Positions 19,984 to 28,983 of a stretch of 64,000 nt of DNA are shown here, one piece after another (positions within the stretch are counted from its first letter, which is position 1; every line of letters starts with the position of its first letter). Location of the stretch: contig NZ_MOWM01000001.1 of assembly GCF_016082275.1 (NCBI RefSeq), positions 90,978 to 154,977 of the forward strand, written 5' to 3'. A program made the translations under genes and the position numbers. The DNA is from Variovorax sp. E3 (GTDB lineage Bacteria > Pseudomonadota > Gammaproteobacteria > Burkholderiales > Burkholderiaceae_C). The notes beneath the pieces were generated by a model that worked only from the letters and a program-made list of their open reading frames with translations, was not told the origin of the DNA and ran no database searches.

Positions 19984-20304
19984 TCAAAGACCGAGCAGCT
20001 TACGGCCTTCGTCGGCCAGCAGGTCATGCGTATCCGGGTGCGAACGCATGTAGGCGGCGAACACGGGGCACTGCGGAATGACGCGCAGCCCGCGCTCGCG
20101 TGCCGAGGCCAGGCCCGCCAGCACCAGCTGCCTGGCAATGCCCTGGCCTTGCAGCGCTTCGGGCACCAGCGTGTGGATGAAGGTGATGACATCACCGTCC
20201 AGCGAGTAGATGGCAACCGCGCGTTCGCCTTGCGACGCGTATTCGAAGCGGTGCTTGGCGGGGTTGTCCTGGACCGACGCAGGAGAAGGCGCTGCAGTGG
20301 TCAC
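19984..20304 (-). CDS. Short GNAT family N-acetyltransferase (YidJ/GCN5-like)
   Basis: This is a small acetyltransferase-like protein of 106 aa. It carries the core HTLVPEALQGQGIARQLV, where QGQGIA is the acetyl-CoA pyrophosphate loop, and the ending CPVFAAYMRSHPDTHDLL typical of the compact YidJ-like subgroup, whose substrates are generally unknown. It starts 3 bp after the hydrolase stop codon and ends 19 bp before the ABM gene, so it is co-transcribed with them. Confidence 0.82.
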   Translation of the reverse strand: MTTAAPSPASVQDNPAKHRFEYASQGERAVAIYSLDGDVITFIHTLVPEALQGQGIARQLVLAGLASARERGLRVIPQCPVFAAYMRSHPDTHDLLADEGRKLLGL

Positions 20305-20307
20305 GAC

Positions 20308-21129
20308 TCAGCCCTTGATGAACGCCAGCAGGTCGGCGTTGACCTGGTCGGCGTGCGTGTTGCAGGTGGCGTGCGGCGCACCGGCATAGACCTTGAACTG
20401 GCTGCTCTTGATCATCTCGGCCGCGAGCTTGCCGGTGGCTTCGATCGGCACCACCTGGTCGTCGTCGCCGTGGATCACGAGCGTGGGCACGTCGATCTTC
20501 GCCATGTCGGGGCGGAAGTCGGTTTCCGAGAACGCGGTCACGCAGTCGATGGTGGCCTTGATGGAGGCCTGCAGCGCAATCTGCAGCGTCTGCTTGAACA
20601 CGCCCTGCGACACCTTGGCGCCCGGCCGGTTCGTGCCGTAGAACAGCGTGCTGAAGTCATCGAGGAACTGCGGGCGGTCGGCGGCCAGGCCGGCGCGAAT
20701 GCCTGCGAACAGCGAGGCGTCGGGGCCCACGGGGTGGTCGGGCGTCTTCACGAACAGCGGCGTCACGGCGCTGACGAGCGCAAGCTTGGCGATGCGCGAC
20801 GAGCCCTTGCGTGCGATGTAGCGCGTGACGTCGCCGCCGCCCATCGAGAAGCCCACCAGGATCACGTCCTTCAGGTCGAGCTTCTCGATCAGCTCCGAGA
20901 TGTCGTCCGCGAAGGTGTCGTAGTCGTAGCCGGTCCAGGGCTGGCTCGAGCGGCCGAAACCGCGGCGGTCGAAAGCGATGGCGCGGTAGCCGCGTTCCGC
21001 GAAGAACAGCATCTGCGCGTCCCACATGTCGGCGTTCAGCGGCCAGCCGTGGCTGAACAGAATGGGCTGGCCCGAACCCCAGTCCTTGTAGTAGAGCTCG
21101 GTGCCGTCGCGCAGGGTGAGAGTGGTCAT
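20308..21129 (-). CDS. Alpha/beta hydrolase, cofactor-free chloroperoxidase-like
   Basis: This is an alpha/beta-fold hydrolase of 273 aa in the non-heme chloroperoxidase/esterase subfamily. The oxyanion-hole motif SHGWPLNADMWD, the nucleophile elbow GFSMGGGDVTRY, the acid in VIHGDDDQVVP and the catalytic histidine in GAPHATCNTH are all present. Such enzymes hydrolyse esters or form peracids. The start MTTLTLRDGTELYYKDWGSG is standard. It sits 64 bp after the pirin gene and 3 bp before the GNAT gene, implying one detoxification-type operon. Confidence 0.88.
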   Translation of the reverse strand: MTTLTLRDGTELYYKDWGSGQPILFSHGWPLNADMWDAQMLFFAERGYRAIAFDRRGFGRSSQPWTGYDYDTFADDISELIEKLDLKDVILVGFSMGGGDVTRYIARKGSSRIAKLALVSAVTPLFVKTPDHPVGPDASLFAGIRAGLAADRPQFLDDFSTLFYGTNRPGAKVSQGVFKQTLQIALQASIKATIDCVTAFSETDFRPDMAKIDVPTLVIHGDDDQVVPIEATGKLAAEMIKSSQFKVYAGAPHATCNTHADQVNADLLAFIKG

Positions 21130-21193
21130 GATGATTCCTGTGAAATGAAATGAAGTGGAGCGGAGTGAAAGGGGGAAAAAGAAACGATGAAGC

Positions 21194-21913
21194 TCAGAAC
21201 GCGGGCAGCTCATTGGGGCGCAGGTCGAACACCAGCACCTCGGCGCCCTCGCCTCGCGCCAGGTCGAGCTGGTGCGCATTGCGCACCCGTGCGCCGTCGC
21301 CCTCGGACATGCGCTGCCCGTTGACCTCGACGCTGCCGCGCGCCACATGCACATAGGCGTTGCGGTGGGGGCCGAAGGCCAGCGAGGCGGTCTCGTCGCC
21401 GTCGAACAGGCCGGCGTAGACGCGGGCGTCCTGGTGCACCGCGAGCGAGCCGTCGGTGCCTTCGGGCGAAATGATCAAGCGCAGGCGGCCGCGCTTTTCT
21501 TCCTGCGTGAAGTGCACCTGCTGGTAGCGCGGTGCCACGCCCTTCTTGCCCGGCATGATCCAGATCTGCAGGAAGTGCAGCGGGTCGGTGGCCGACGAGT
21601 TGAACTCGCTGTGGCGCACGCCGGTGCCGGCGCTCATCATCTGCACGTCGCCGGGGCGGATGACCGAGCCGGTGCCCATCGAGTCCTTGTGCTCGAGCGC
21701 GCCGTCGAGCACGTACGAGAAGATCTCCATGTCGCGGTGCGGATGGGTGCCGAAGCCGCGGCCGGGGGTCACCCGGTCGTCGTTGATCACCAGCAGGTCG
21801 GAGAAGCCTTCCTGCTGCGGGTCGCGGTAGTGGCCGAATGAGAAGGTGTGGCGGGACTTGAGCCAGCCGAAGTCTGCGATTCCGCGGTCGGTGGCGCTGC
21901 GAATTTCCAACAT
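21194..21913 (-). CDS. Pirin family bicupin protein (YhhW-like quercetinase)
   Basis: This is a metal-binding bicupin of 239 aa. The N-terminal cupin carries the metal-site set FGTHPHRDMEIFSYVLDG and a later histidine and glutamate (GTGVRHSEFN). Bacterial pirins of this type (YhhW) have quercetin 2,3-dioxygenase activity and respond to electrophile or oxidative stress. It is the first gene of the operon; an 18-bp inverted repeat lies 22 bp before its start codon. Confidence 0.9.
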   Translation of the reverse strand: MLEIRSATDRGIADFGWLKSRHTFSFGHYRDPQQEGFSDLLVINDDRVTPGRGFGTHPHRDMEIFSYVLDGALEHKDSMGTGSVIRPGDVQMMSAGTGVRHSEFNSSATDPLHFLQIWIMPGKKGVAPRYQQVHFTQEEKRGRLRLIISPEGTDGSLAVHQDARVYAGLFDGDETASLAFGPHRNAYVHVARGSVEVNGQRMSEGDGARVRNAHQLDLARGEGAEVLVFDLRPNELPAF

Positions 21914-21934
21914 GATTGCGTCCTTGACAGTGTT

Positions 21935-21952
21935 TGAATTCGACTGAATTCA
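21935..21952. promoter_or_regulatory. Inverted repeat before the pirin operon, candidate operator
   Basis: TGAATTCGACTGAATTCA has two 7-bp arms (TGAATTC and GAATTCA) that are exact complements around GACT. It sits 22-39 bp before the pirin start codon, where a repressor or a LysR/MarR-type regulator would bind. No regulator gene lies beside the operon. Confidence 0.5.
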
Positions 21953-22084
21953 CAATGCGCCTCGAAGAACATCTCCTTGGCATGGACTGAATCATCGGGG
22001 CCGCGGCGCCCCTTGTTGGCGAAACTTTTCACCGTCAATGATCGAAATTTTCGACCTTTCGCTTTGACGGCCTTTTGACGCCGC

Positions 22085-22483
22085 TCAACGCTTCCTGATG
22101 AGCTTGCCCGTGGACGAAGCCCGCGCGACCAATCGGCCCTCGGGCTCGAACAGGTCCGCCTCGAGGAAGACCACGCTTCCGCCCCAACGCAGGATGCGCG
22201 CCTCGGCTTCGAAGGACGTCACCGGCGCCCGGTCGAGAAACGAGACCTTGAGTTCCAGGCTGGCGAGGCTGGCCGTGGCGTCCTTGGCATGCACCGCGAA
22301 GGCCATCGCGCAGTCGAGCCATGCGGTGATGAGTCCGCCCTGCACGGCGGTCCCGTCGCTGTGGGCGAACTCGGGCCGCGCGACAAAGCGCACACGAGCG
22401 GTGCCCCTTTCTGCATCGGTGTGCAGCAGTTGCGAGAAGCCGATGGTCTGCATCAGCGCGTGCGGGAATTTTTCTGTGTCCAT
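22085..22483 (-). CDS. PaaI/hotdog-fold thioesterase
   Basis: This is a single hotdog-domain protein of about 132 aa, expected to hydrolyse acyl- or aryl-CoA thioesters. The core reads EFAHSDGTAVQGGLITAWLDCAM, where HSDGTAVQGG matches the PaaI-type active-site helix region. The start at 22483 (MDTEKFPHALMQ) is chosen because a longer version would run into the terminator hairpin upstream. It stands alone, 170 bp from the pirin gene; its natural substrate cannot be told from sequence. Confidence 0.75.
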   Translation of the reverse strand: MDTEKFPHALMQTIGFSQLLHTDAERGTARVRFVARPEFAHSDGTAVQGGLITAWLDCAMAFAVHAKDATASLASLELKVSFLDRAPVTSFEAEARILRWGGSVVFLEADLFEPEGRLVARASSTGKLIRKR

Positions 22484-22513
22484 GCGGGCATTTTCATGCG
22501 CGGCGCAGGAAGC

Positions 22514-22548
22514 AAAAAAGCCGGCCATCGAATCGATGGCCGGCTTTT
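22514..22548. terminator. Terminator hairpin between tRNA-Lys and the thioesterase gene
   Basis: AAAAAAGCCGGCCATCGA pairs with a complementary right arm ending in TTTT, giving a GC-rich stem flanked by A and T runs. It is placed to end the tRNA-Lys transcript, which is read towards it. Confidence 0.88.
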
Positions 22549-22567
22549 CAAATGTCGTGCGGTTCGG

Positions 22568-22643
22568 TGGTAGGACGTACTGGATTCGAACCAGTGACCA
22601 ACGGATTAAAAGTCCGCTGCTCTACCAACTGAGCTAACGTCCC
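22568..22643 (-). tRNA. tRNA-Lys (anticodon UUU)
   Basis: The 76-nt reverse-strand sequence folds into a standard cloverleaf. The acceptor arm is GGGACGT paired with ACGTCCT, allowing a G-T end. The D-loop is AGTTGGTAGA, the anticodon loop CTTTTAA gives TTT, the variable loop is TGGTC, and the T-arm has TTCGAAT. The CCA end is encoded. It is followed by a terminator hairpin and preceded by tcdA. Confidence 0.97.
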
Positions 22644-22692
22644 GGAACCATTTTTCGCTTCTTGCCGGCGTTGAATCCAGCAAAGCCTAAGA

Positions 22693-23535
22693 TTATAGCG
22701 TGCCGTTGGACGCTATTTTGTCGAGAACCCAACCTGCCGCACATTGACCGAAAGTCGCGGTCACGCTGACGACCGATCCGTAGCCGTGGCAGTTGAGCGA
22801 ACCGTCGCCTTCGATCGCGCACGACGCATCGGGCGGCGCCACGCTTTCCCTGCTGAAAACACAGGTCACGCCGATCTTGCGGCCTTCGCGCGGGGCGCCG
22901 TGTTCCTTGCGCAGGCGCTGCCGCAGCTGGGCCAGCAGCGGGTCGTGCGTGACGAGCGACAGGTCGTCGATATCGACCTTGTGCGCCTGCCGCTTGCCGC
23001 CCGCCGCACCCACGGTCACGAAGGCGGCGCGCGACGCGCGTGCCCATGCGGCCATGGTCAGCTTGGCCTTCACCTGGTCGCAGGCGTCGATGACGGCCGT
23101 TACCGGGCCGTTGGCCGCTTGCGCCGCGTCGAGCACCGCCGTCCAGTTGCCGGGTTCGACGAACTCGTCGACCGCGAGCACCTTGCACTGCGCGTTGATC
23201 TGCGCAATGCGCTCGCGCATGGCCTCGACCTTGGCCTGGCCCACGGTCGCATCGAGCGCATGGATCTGGCGATTGATGTTCGACTCCGACACGTGGTCGA
23301 GGTCGACCAGCGTCAGCCGCCCCACCCCGCTGCGCGCAAGCGCCTCGACCGCCCACGAGCCCACGCCGCCGATGCCGACGACCAGCACATGCGCGTTGCG
23401 GATGTTCGCGGCGCCCGTCACGCCGTACAGGCGCTCGAGCCCGCCGAAGCGGCGCGCGAAGTCGGGCGCCGCGGTGTCGGTGACGACATCCGCGGCGGCA
23501 GAGGAAGCGGGAGCGGCAGCGATGACGGCGCTCAA
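22693..23535 (-). CDS. tcdA: tRNA threonylcarbamoyladenosine dehydratase
   Basis: This E1-like (ThiF-fold) ATP-dependent enzyme cyclises the t6A modification at position 37 of tRNAs to ct6A. The start of the fold reads DFARRFGGLERLYGVTGAAN, followed by the nucleotide-binding loop VVGIGGVGSWAVEALARSG and the segment LVDLDHVSESNINRQIHAL, all diagnostic for TcdA/CsdL. At 280 aa it is complete. The start codon appears to be TTG at 23535, 19 bp after cpoB; no earlier ATG fits. It lies between cpoB and the tRNA-Lys gene. Confidence 0.9.
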   Translation of the reverse strand: MSAVIAAAPASSAAADVVTDTAAPDFARRFGGLERLYGVTGAANIRNAHVLVVGIGGVGSWAVEALARSGVGRLTLVDLDHVSESNINRQIHALDATVGQAKVEAMRERIAQINAQCKVLAVDEFVEPGNWTAVLDAAQAANGPVTAVIDACDQVKAKLTMAAWARASRAAFVTVGAAGGKRQAHKVDIDDLSLVTHDPLLAQLRQRLRKEHGAPREGRKIGVTCVFSRESVAPPDASCAIEGDGSLNCHGYGSVVSVTATFGQCAAGWVLDKIASNGTL

Positions 23536-23554
23536 GCGGAAAGCCCCGCCTGCA

Positions 23555-24303
23555 TCAGCGCAGACGCGAGAGACGCTCGCGGCCGGCCTGCGCGGCTTCG
23601 GACTGCGGGTAGGCCTTGGCCAGGTCTTCCAGCGTGCGGCGCGCGGCGCGCGTGTCCTTCAGTTCGATCTGGCAGTTCGCGATCGACAGCACGGCCTCGG
23701 GGGCTTGGCATGGTCGGGTGCGAGCGACAGCATCGAGCGGAAATTCGCGATGGCTTCGTTGTAGTTGCGCGTGGCGTACTGCGCATTGCCGAGCCAGAAC
23801 AGCGCCGAGGCGTTGTAGCCGCTTTGCGGGTAGCGCTTGACGAAGTCGGCGAACGCGGTTTGCGCCTGCGCGAACTGGCCCGAGCGGAACACACCGAGGG
23901 CGGCGTCGAAATCGGCCTTTTCCTTCGGGTCGGCGTTGAACTCGCGGCCGTCCACCGACACCTTCGAGGGCTCGCTCTGCTTGAGCTTGTCGTCGAGGGT
24001 GGTCTGGCGCGACTGCATTTCGCTCAGCGTGCGCGTGAGTTGCTCGTTCTGGCCGGTCATGCGCGCCAGGTCACCGCGCATCTGCTCGATCTGGTTTTGC
24101 AGATCGAGCAGGCTGCGACGCAGCTGGCCGTTTTCGTCGGTCAGCCGCTGGTCGGTTTGCTGGCGCATGGCCTCGACGCGCTGCCGCAGGTCGAGGATGG
24201 CCTTGCGGGCTTCGTCATCCTCGAACAATGCGGCTTGCGACCCGATCGAGACGCAGAGCAAGGCGGCAGCCAGCGCCGCGCCTCGCAACACAGCGCGTTG
24301 CAT
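23555..24303 (-). CDS. cpoB: Cell division coordinator CpoB (YbgF), one frameshift
   Basis: This is the periplasmic Tol-Pal partner that coordinates peptidoglycan synthesis with outer-membrane constriction. A signal peptide (VLRGAALAAALLCVSIGSQA) is followed by an N-terminal coiled coil (EDDEARKAILDLRQRVEAMR) and C-terminal tetratricopeptide repeats, including FVKRYPQSGYNASALFWLG. A missing base near 23702 breaks the last repeat; restoring it yields the expected ending ANCQIELKDTRAARRTLEDL and RERLSRLR before TGA. Total about 249 aa. The ATG overlaps the pal stop codon (TGATG), showing translational coupling. Confidence 0.9.
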
Positions 24304-24821
24304 CACCGGCGGTACGTGATTTCGGCGCGGCGGTTTTGCGCCCAGACTTCTTCACCCGAACCCGTGACCGCCGGCTTTTCCTTGCCGAAGCTCACGGCTT
24401 CGATCTGGCTGTCGTTCACGCCCAGCAGGGCCAGTGCGCGACGCACGGCTTCCGAACGCTTCTGGCCCAGTGCCAGGTTGTATTCGCGGCCGCCGCGTTC
24501 GTCGGTGTGACCTTCGATCGAGATGCGGCGTTGCGGGTTGGCCTTCAGGAAGCGCGCGTGACCATCGATGGCCGACTGGAACTCGGGCTTGACCGTGTAG
24601 CTGTCGTAATCGAAGTAGATGATGCGTGCCACGCCCACCGGACCTTGCGCGGTGCCCGCGTTCGGATCGATGGTGACGGGTGCCACGCTGCTGGCGCCGC
24701 CTTGCTGGCCGCCGGCGGTGCCGGAGCGGTCGGTCACCGGCGTTTCGTTGAGCTTGGTGCCCGACGAGCAACCGGCGATGAGGGCCACGATGGCCAGCGA
24801 ATAAATCGTACGTTTCAACAT
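24303..24821 (-). CDS. pal: Peptidoglycan-associated lipoprotein Pal
   Basis: Pal is the outer-membrane lipoprotein of the Tol-Pal system. The start at 24821 has a GAGGAG ribosome binding site 7 bases upstream and gives MLKRTIYSLAIVALIAGCSS with a good lipobox (LIAGC). The C-terminal OmpA-like domain contains IYFDYDSYTVKPEF, the peptidoglycan-binding ISIEGHTDERGGREYNLALG and RAEITYRR. Length about 172 aa. It is placed 25 bp after tolB and coupled to cpoB. Confidence 0.96.
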   Translation of the reverse strand: MLKRTIYSLAIVALIAGCSSGTKLNETPVTDRSGTAGGQQGGASSVAPVTIDPNAGTAQGPVGVARIIYFDYDSYTVKPEFQSAIDGHARFLKANPQRRISIEGHTDERGGREYNLALGQKRSEAVRRALALLGVNDSQIEAVSFGKEKPAVTGSGEEVWAQNRRAEITYRR

Positions 24822-24846
24822 TTTCGAACTCCTCAAGTAAACCTAA

Positions 24847-26163
24847 TCATTGCTTTTGAAACGGACCCCAGTCCGGTTCTCTTATGTCTCCCGCCTGTCC
24901 CGCCAGTCGAGCCTTTATTTTTCCATCCAAAGTGGTCGTCATGAGGGCTTCGCGACCTTGCAGTTGCGTGGCGTAGACGATCAATTTGCTGTTCGGGGCA
25001 AAACTTGGACTTTCGTCGGCGGAAGTGTCGGTGATTGCGCTCACATTGCCGGTGGCCAACTCCATCACGTGGAGTTTGAAGGCACCGCCCACCCGCGAGA
25101 TGTAGGCCAACCACCGGCCATCGCCGCTGACAGCCGGAGAAATGTTGTAGGTGCCGCTGAAGGTCACGCGCGTCGGGTTGCCGCCGCTGGCGCCCATCTT
25201 GTAGATCTGCGGGGCGCCGCCACGGTCGCTCACGAAGTAGATGGTGCTGCCGTCGGCCGAGTACGCGGGCTCGGTGTCGATGCTCGAGCTCTGGGTCAGG
25301 CGGCGCGGTTCGCCGCCGCTGGCCGGAATGGTGAACAGCTGCGAGCCGCCGTCGCGGCTGAGGGTGACGGCCAGTGAATTGCCGTCGGGCGCCCAGGCCG
25401 GCGCGCTGTTCGAACCCTTGAAGTTCGCAAGCAGGCGGCGCTGGCCGCTGGCCACGTTGTGCACGTACACGACCGGCTTGCGCGATTCGAAGGACACGTA
25501 CGCCAGCTGCTGCCCGTTGGACGACCAGCACGGCGAGATGATGGGTTCGGGGCTGGCGAGCGCGGCCTGCGCGTTCTCGCCGTCGGCGTCGGCCACCCAC
25601 AGGGAGTAGCGGCTGCCGGCCTTGGTGACGTAGGCGATGCGGGTCGAGAAGATGCCCTTCTCACCGGTCAGCTTCTCGTAGACGTAGTCGGCAATGCGGT
25701 GCGAAGCCAGGCGCAGGTCGCCCTGCGGCACGGTGTAGCTCTGGCCGCCGAGGTCTTGCCCCTTGACCACGTCCCACAGGCGAAAGCGCACGTCGAAGCG
25801 GCCGTCGGCCAGCTTGCTGACGCTGCCCACCACCAGCGAGTCGGCGGTGCGCTGGCGCCACAGCGACAGGTCGGGGCGCGAGGCTTCGTCCAGCGCCTGG
25901 CCGGAGGCATCGACGCCGCGGAACTGGCCGCTGCGCTCCAGGTCGGCCTGGACGATGTCCGAGATCTTCTGCGGCGAAGACTCCTGGCCCTTGAAGGGGG
26001 CGAGCGCGATTGGCAATTGCGTCAACCCGACGCCCGACACTTCGACCCGGAACTGGGCGAGCGCTGGAAGCATGGGGGTGGCAGCAAGGGCCGCAATGAG
26101 GGTGCGGCGTGCAAATAGCGATGAAGAAGGAGTTGGAATTGGAGTTGGCAACGGCTTGTTCAT
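24847..26163 (-). CDS. tolB: Tol-Pal system periplasmic protein TolB
   Basis: TolB is the periplasmic beta-propeller protein of the Tol-Pal envelope system. After a signal peptide (ALAATPMLPALA) comes the N-terminal domain QFRVEVSGVGLTQLPIALAP, followed by six WD-like blades with repeated motifs such as SDRGGAPQIYKM and SPAVSGDGRWLAYISR. At 438 aa it is complete. It starts 163 bp from the divergent msbA gene; tolQRA are not beside it. Confidence 0.95.
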   Translation of the reverse strand: MNKPLPTPIPTPSSSLFARRTLIAALAATPMLPALAQFRVEVSGVGLTQLPIALAPFKGQESSPQKISDIVQADLERSGQFRGVDASGQALDEASRPDLSLWRQRTADSLVVGSVSKLADGRFDVRFRLWDVVKGQDLGGQSYTVPQGDLRLASHRIADYVYEKLTGEKGIFSTRIAYVTKAGSRYSLWVADADGENAQAALASPEPIISPCWSSNGQQLAYVSFESRKPVVYVHNVASGQRRLLANFKGSNSAPAWAPDGNSLAVTLSRDGGSQLFTIPASGGEPRRLTQSSSIDTEPAYSADGSTIYFVSDRGGAPQIYKMGASGGNPTRVTFSGTYNISPAVSGDGRWLAYISRVGGAFKLHVMELATGNVSAITDTSADESPSFAPNSKLIVYATQLQGREALMTTTLDGKIKARLAGQAGDIREPDWGPFQKQ

Positions 26164-26326
26164 GCGGTTCGGAGAGGTTTCCGGCGAAAAAGTTTCTTCC
26201 CGGCTTGACGGGCCACATGTTACACACTGGCTCGCAGGCGCCGTCACAAAACGTTTATCCGGCGATGCGGTCCTACAGAATCACTTCAGGAAGCCCGAAA
26301 TGGGGGGCCCCGTAGAATCCGCCGCC

Positions 26327-28111
26327 ATGCAAGCATCCCCCGGCAGCGAGAACGCGCGCCCTCCCCTGATGCGCCGCCTGGCGCGACTCATGACCTGGTT
26401 CGGTGGCTCCCGCCAATGGTGGGCCGCAGGCCTGATCGGCGCCCTGATGGCGGCCATTACCGAACCGCTGATGGCCGCCCTGCTCAAGCCGCTGCTCGAC
26501 CGCGGCTTCAACCGCGGCCAGCTCCAGTTGTGGATCGTGCCGGCTGCCGTGCTGCTGCTGTTCGCGGTGCGCGGCATTGCGCAGTTCATTTCCCAATACG
26601 CCCTGTCGCGCATCGCCAACGAAGGCATGCAGCGGCTGCGCCGCGTGCTGTTCGAACGGCTGATGGGCGCCGAGCTGGCCCTGTTCACGCGCCAGTCGGC
26701 GAGCGCACTGTCGAACACCGTGGTCTACGAAGTGCAGACCGGCGCGATGCTGCTGGTGCAGGCGCTGCTCGGGCTCACGCGCGACGGCTTCACGCTGATC
26801 GCGCTGCTCGGCTACCTCGTCTACCTGAACTGGAAGCTCACGCTGATCGTGGCGTTCCTGGTGCCCAGCATCTCGTGGATCATGAAGGTGTTTTCCAAGC
26901 GCCTCTACCGCCTCACGCAGCAGGGCCAGCAGGCCACCGACGAGCTGGCCTACGTGGTCGAGGAAAACGTGCTCGCGCACCGCGTGGTGCGGCTGCACGG
27001 CGCCGAAGCCGCGCAGGGCCAGCGCTTCGAGCAACTGAGCCAGCGCCTGAACCGGCTGGCCGTGAAGTCGACCATTGCCCAGGCCGCCACCACGCCGCTC
27101 ACGCAGATGATGGCGTCGCTGGCGCTGTCGGTCGTCGTGATGATCGCGCTCTGGCAAAGCGGCGAACAGGGCCTGACGGTGGGCGGTTTCGTCGCCTACA
27201 TCACGGCCATGCTGATGCTGATCGCGCCGATCCGCCGGCTGGCCGACATGGCCGCGCCCATCACGCGTGGCCTTGCCGCGCTCGAACGCGGCTTGGTGCT
27301 GGTCGACGAAGTGGCGCCGGAGTCGCAAGGCAGCTTCAGCCTCGAACATGCCCGCGGCCACATCGAACTGCGCAACGTGCAGGTCAACTACCGCGGCGAA
27401 GACGAGCAGCGCGCGCTCGACGGCGTGAGCCTGACCATCGAGCCCGGCCAGGTGGTGGCCTTCGTCGGCCCCTCGGGCTCGGGCAAGACCACGCTGGTCA
27501 ACCTGCTGCCGCGCTTCGTGCAACCCAGCGGCGGCCAGGTGCTGCTCGACGGGCACGACACCAGCGAATGGCGACTGAAGAGCCTGCGCTCGCAGTTCGC
27601 GATGGTGAGCCAGGACGTGGTCATGCTCAACGAAACGCTCGCCGCCAACGTGGCGCTGGGCTCCGACATCGACCGCGACCGCGTGCTGCAATGCATCGCC
27701 GCCGCCAACCTGAGCTCGCACGTCGAAGGCCTGCCGCAAGGCATCGACACCGTGCTGGGCCACAACGCCACGCAACTGTCGGGCGGCCAGCGCCAGCGCC
27801 TGGCCATCGCGCGTGCGCTCTACAAGAACGCCCCCGTGCTGCTGCTCGACGAAGCCACCTCGGCCCTCGATACCGAATCAGAACGGCTGGTGCAAGACGC
27901 CCTGCAACGCCTGATGCAGAACCGCACCACGCTGATCGTGGCCCACCGCCTGTCGACCATCCAGCACGCGGACCGCATCATCGTGATGGAGCAAGGCCGC
28001 ATTGCCGAGCAAGGCAGCCACGAGCAGCTGATGCAGCTGGACGGGCTGTATGCGCGGCTGCAGACACTGGCTGTGCGCAGCGCCACGCCGGGGCAAGACC
28101 CGACGCTCTGA
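26327..28111 (+). CDS. msbA: Lipid A export permease/ATP-binding protein MsbA
   Basis: This inner-membrane half-size ABC exporter flips lipid A-core to the periplasmic face. Six membrane helices occupy the first 320 residues (LIGALMAAITEPLMAALLKP near the start). The nucleotide-binding domain has Walker A GPSGSGKTT, signature LSGGQRQRLAIARAL, Walker B VLLLDEATSALD and VAHRLSTIQHADRI. The ATG at 26327 gives 594 aa; a second ATG 14 codons later is possible. The gene is convergent with the GntR regulator, 12 bp away. Confidence 0.93.
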   Translation: MQASPGSENARPPLMRRLARLMTWFGGSRQWWAAGLIGALMAAITEPLMAALLKPLLDRGFNRGQLQLWIVPAAVLLLFAVRGIAQFISQYALSRIANEGMQRLRRVLFERLMGAELALFTRQSASALSNTVVYEVQTGAMLLVQALLGLTRDGFTLIALLGYLVYLNWKLTLIVAFLVPSISWIMKVFSKRLYRLTQQGQQATDELAYVVEENVLAHRVVRLHGAEAAQGQRFEQLSQRLNRLAVKSTIAQAATTPLTQMMASLALSVVVMIALWQSGEQGLTVGGFVAYITAMLMLIAPIRRLADMAAPITRGLAALERGLVLVDEVAPESQGSFSLEHARGHIELRNVQVNYRGEDEQRALDGVSLTIEPGQVVAFVGPSGSGKTTLVNLLPRFVQPSGGQVLLDGHDTSEWRLKSLRSQFAMVSQDVVMLNETLAANVALGSDIDRDRVLQCIAAANLSSHVEGLPQGIDTVLGHNATQLSGGQRQRLAIARALYKNAPVLLLDEATSALDTESERLVQDALQRLMQNRTTLIVAHRLSTIQHADRIIVMEQGRIAEQGSHEQLMQLDGLYARLQTLAVRSATPGQDPTL

Positions 28112-28123
28112 TACGGCGCCGCG

Positions 28124-28884
28124 TCAGCGCGGCGCGGCAGGCGTGGCGCGCGGCTTCTTCGCCGCCGGCGCGGTGCTCTCCGGTGGCAATGCGCCGTGGG
28201 AGACCAGCACGCCGGCCGACAGGATGAATTCGGCGGCGCTCTCGATGTCGCCCTGCAGCGCGGCCCGCGCCTTGGCGCCGTCGCGCCGCTTCAGCGCGGC
28301 GAGCAGCGCCGCGTGGTGCGACATCGCCACCTTCTCGCGCACACGACGGGAGCCGCCGCGCAGGTCGTAGTTGAGGATGGGGCCGATGCGCAGCCACAGC
28401 GCCTCGATCATCTGCAGCAGCACGGGCATGTCCGCCGCAGCGTAGACCGCGAAATGGAATTCCTTGTTGAAGGTGACGAGCTTCGATCCGTCGGGACTCG
28501 CGGACTTCATTTCGGCGGCGAATGCATCGTGCCACTGCGTGATGTCGCGCAACGACACGCCGCCGGACGCCGAGGCCGCGACCTCGGTGGCCAGGCCTCG
28601 AGGTTGGTGCGGATGATCGTGATCTCCTTGAACTGCGCCGCCGTCATTCTCGGCACGCGCAAGGCGCGATTGGGCGTCAGCTCCAGCGCCTGTTCGGCCA
28701 CGAGGCGCTGCATGGCTTCGCGCACCGGCATCACGCTCACGCCGAGCGCCGCCGCGGCGCTGCGCAACGAGATCTGCTCGCCCGGCATCATCTGCCCGCT
28801 CATCACGAGGTCGCGCAACTGGTCATAGACGTTCGCGCTGAGCGTCTGGCGCTTGAGCGGAGTGACGAGATCGGAAAGGCCCAT
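28124..28884 (-). CDS. GntR family (FadR/FCD-type) transcriptional regulator, one frameshift
   Basis: The N-terminus is a winged helix of the GntR type: NVYDQLRDLVMSGQMMPGEQ, then SLRSAAAALGVSVMPVREAM. The C-terminus is an all-helical FCD effector domain: FNKEFHFAVYAAADMPVLLQ, then MIEALWLRIGP and a metal-site-like MSHHAALLAAL. A base is missing near 28596 at the hinge; repaired, the protein is about 253 aa. It is divergent from the SDR gene, and a perfect palindrome lies between them, 36 bp from its start. It most likely represses the SDR-BKACE-MFS operon until its organic-acid inducer appears. That role is inference. Confidence 0.9.
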
Positions 28885-28919
28885 GCGGCGAAGTATACGA
28901 GCGGGGTATTCCCTATGAA

Positions 28920-28939
28920 ATATCTGTGATCACAGATAT
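28920..28939. promoter_or_regulatory. Perfect 20-bp palindrome, probable GntR operator
   Basis: ATATCTGTGATCACAGATAT is an exact inverted repeat centred on TGATCA, in the 99-bp gap between the divergent GntR regulator and the SDR gene. FCD-type GntR proteins bind short palindromes like this next to their own gene. No other palindrome is seen in the gap. Confidence 0.8.
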
Positions 28940-28983
28940 ACGATCCCGCCCAGTCAACGCATCAACCCAAGGAGTTCTCCAAC

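Noticed and set aside
22083..22528. A longer thioesterase beginning MAGFFASCAAHEN
   Set aside because: That start lies inside the terminator hairpin at 22514-22548; the start at 22483 avoids it.
22600..22700. A second tRNA next to tRNA-Lys
   Set aside because: No further cloverleaf could be formed on either strand beyond 22643.
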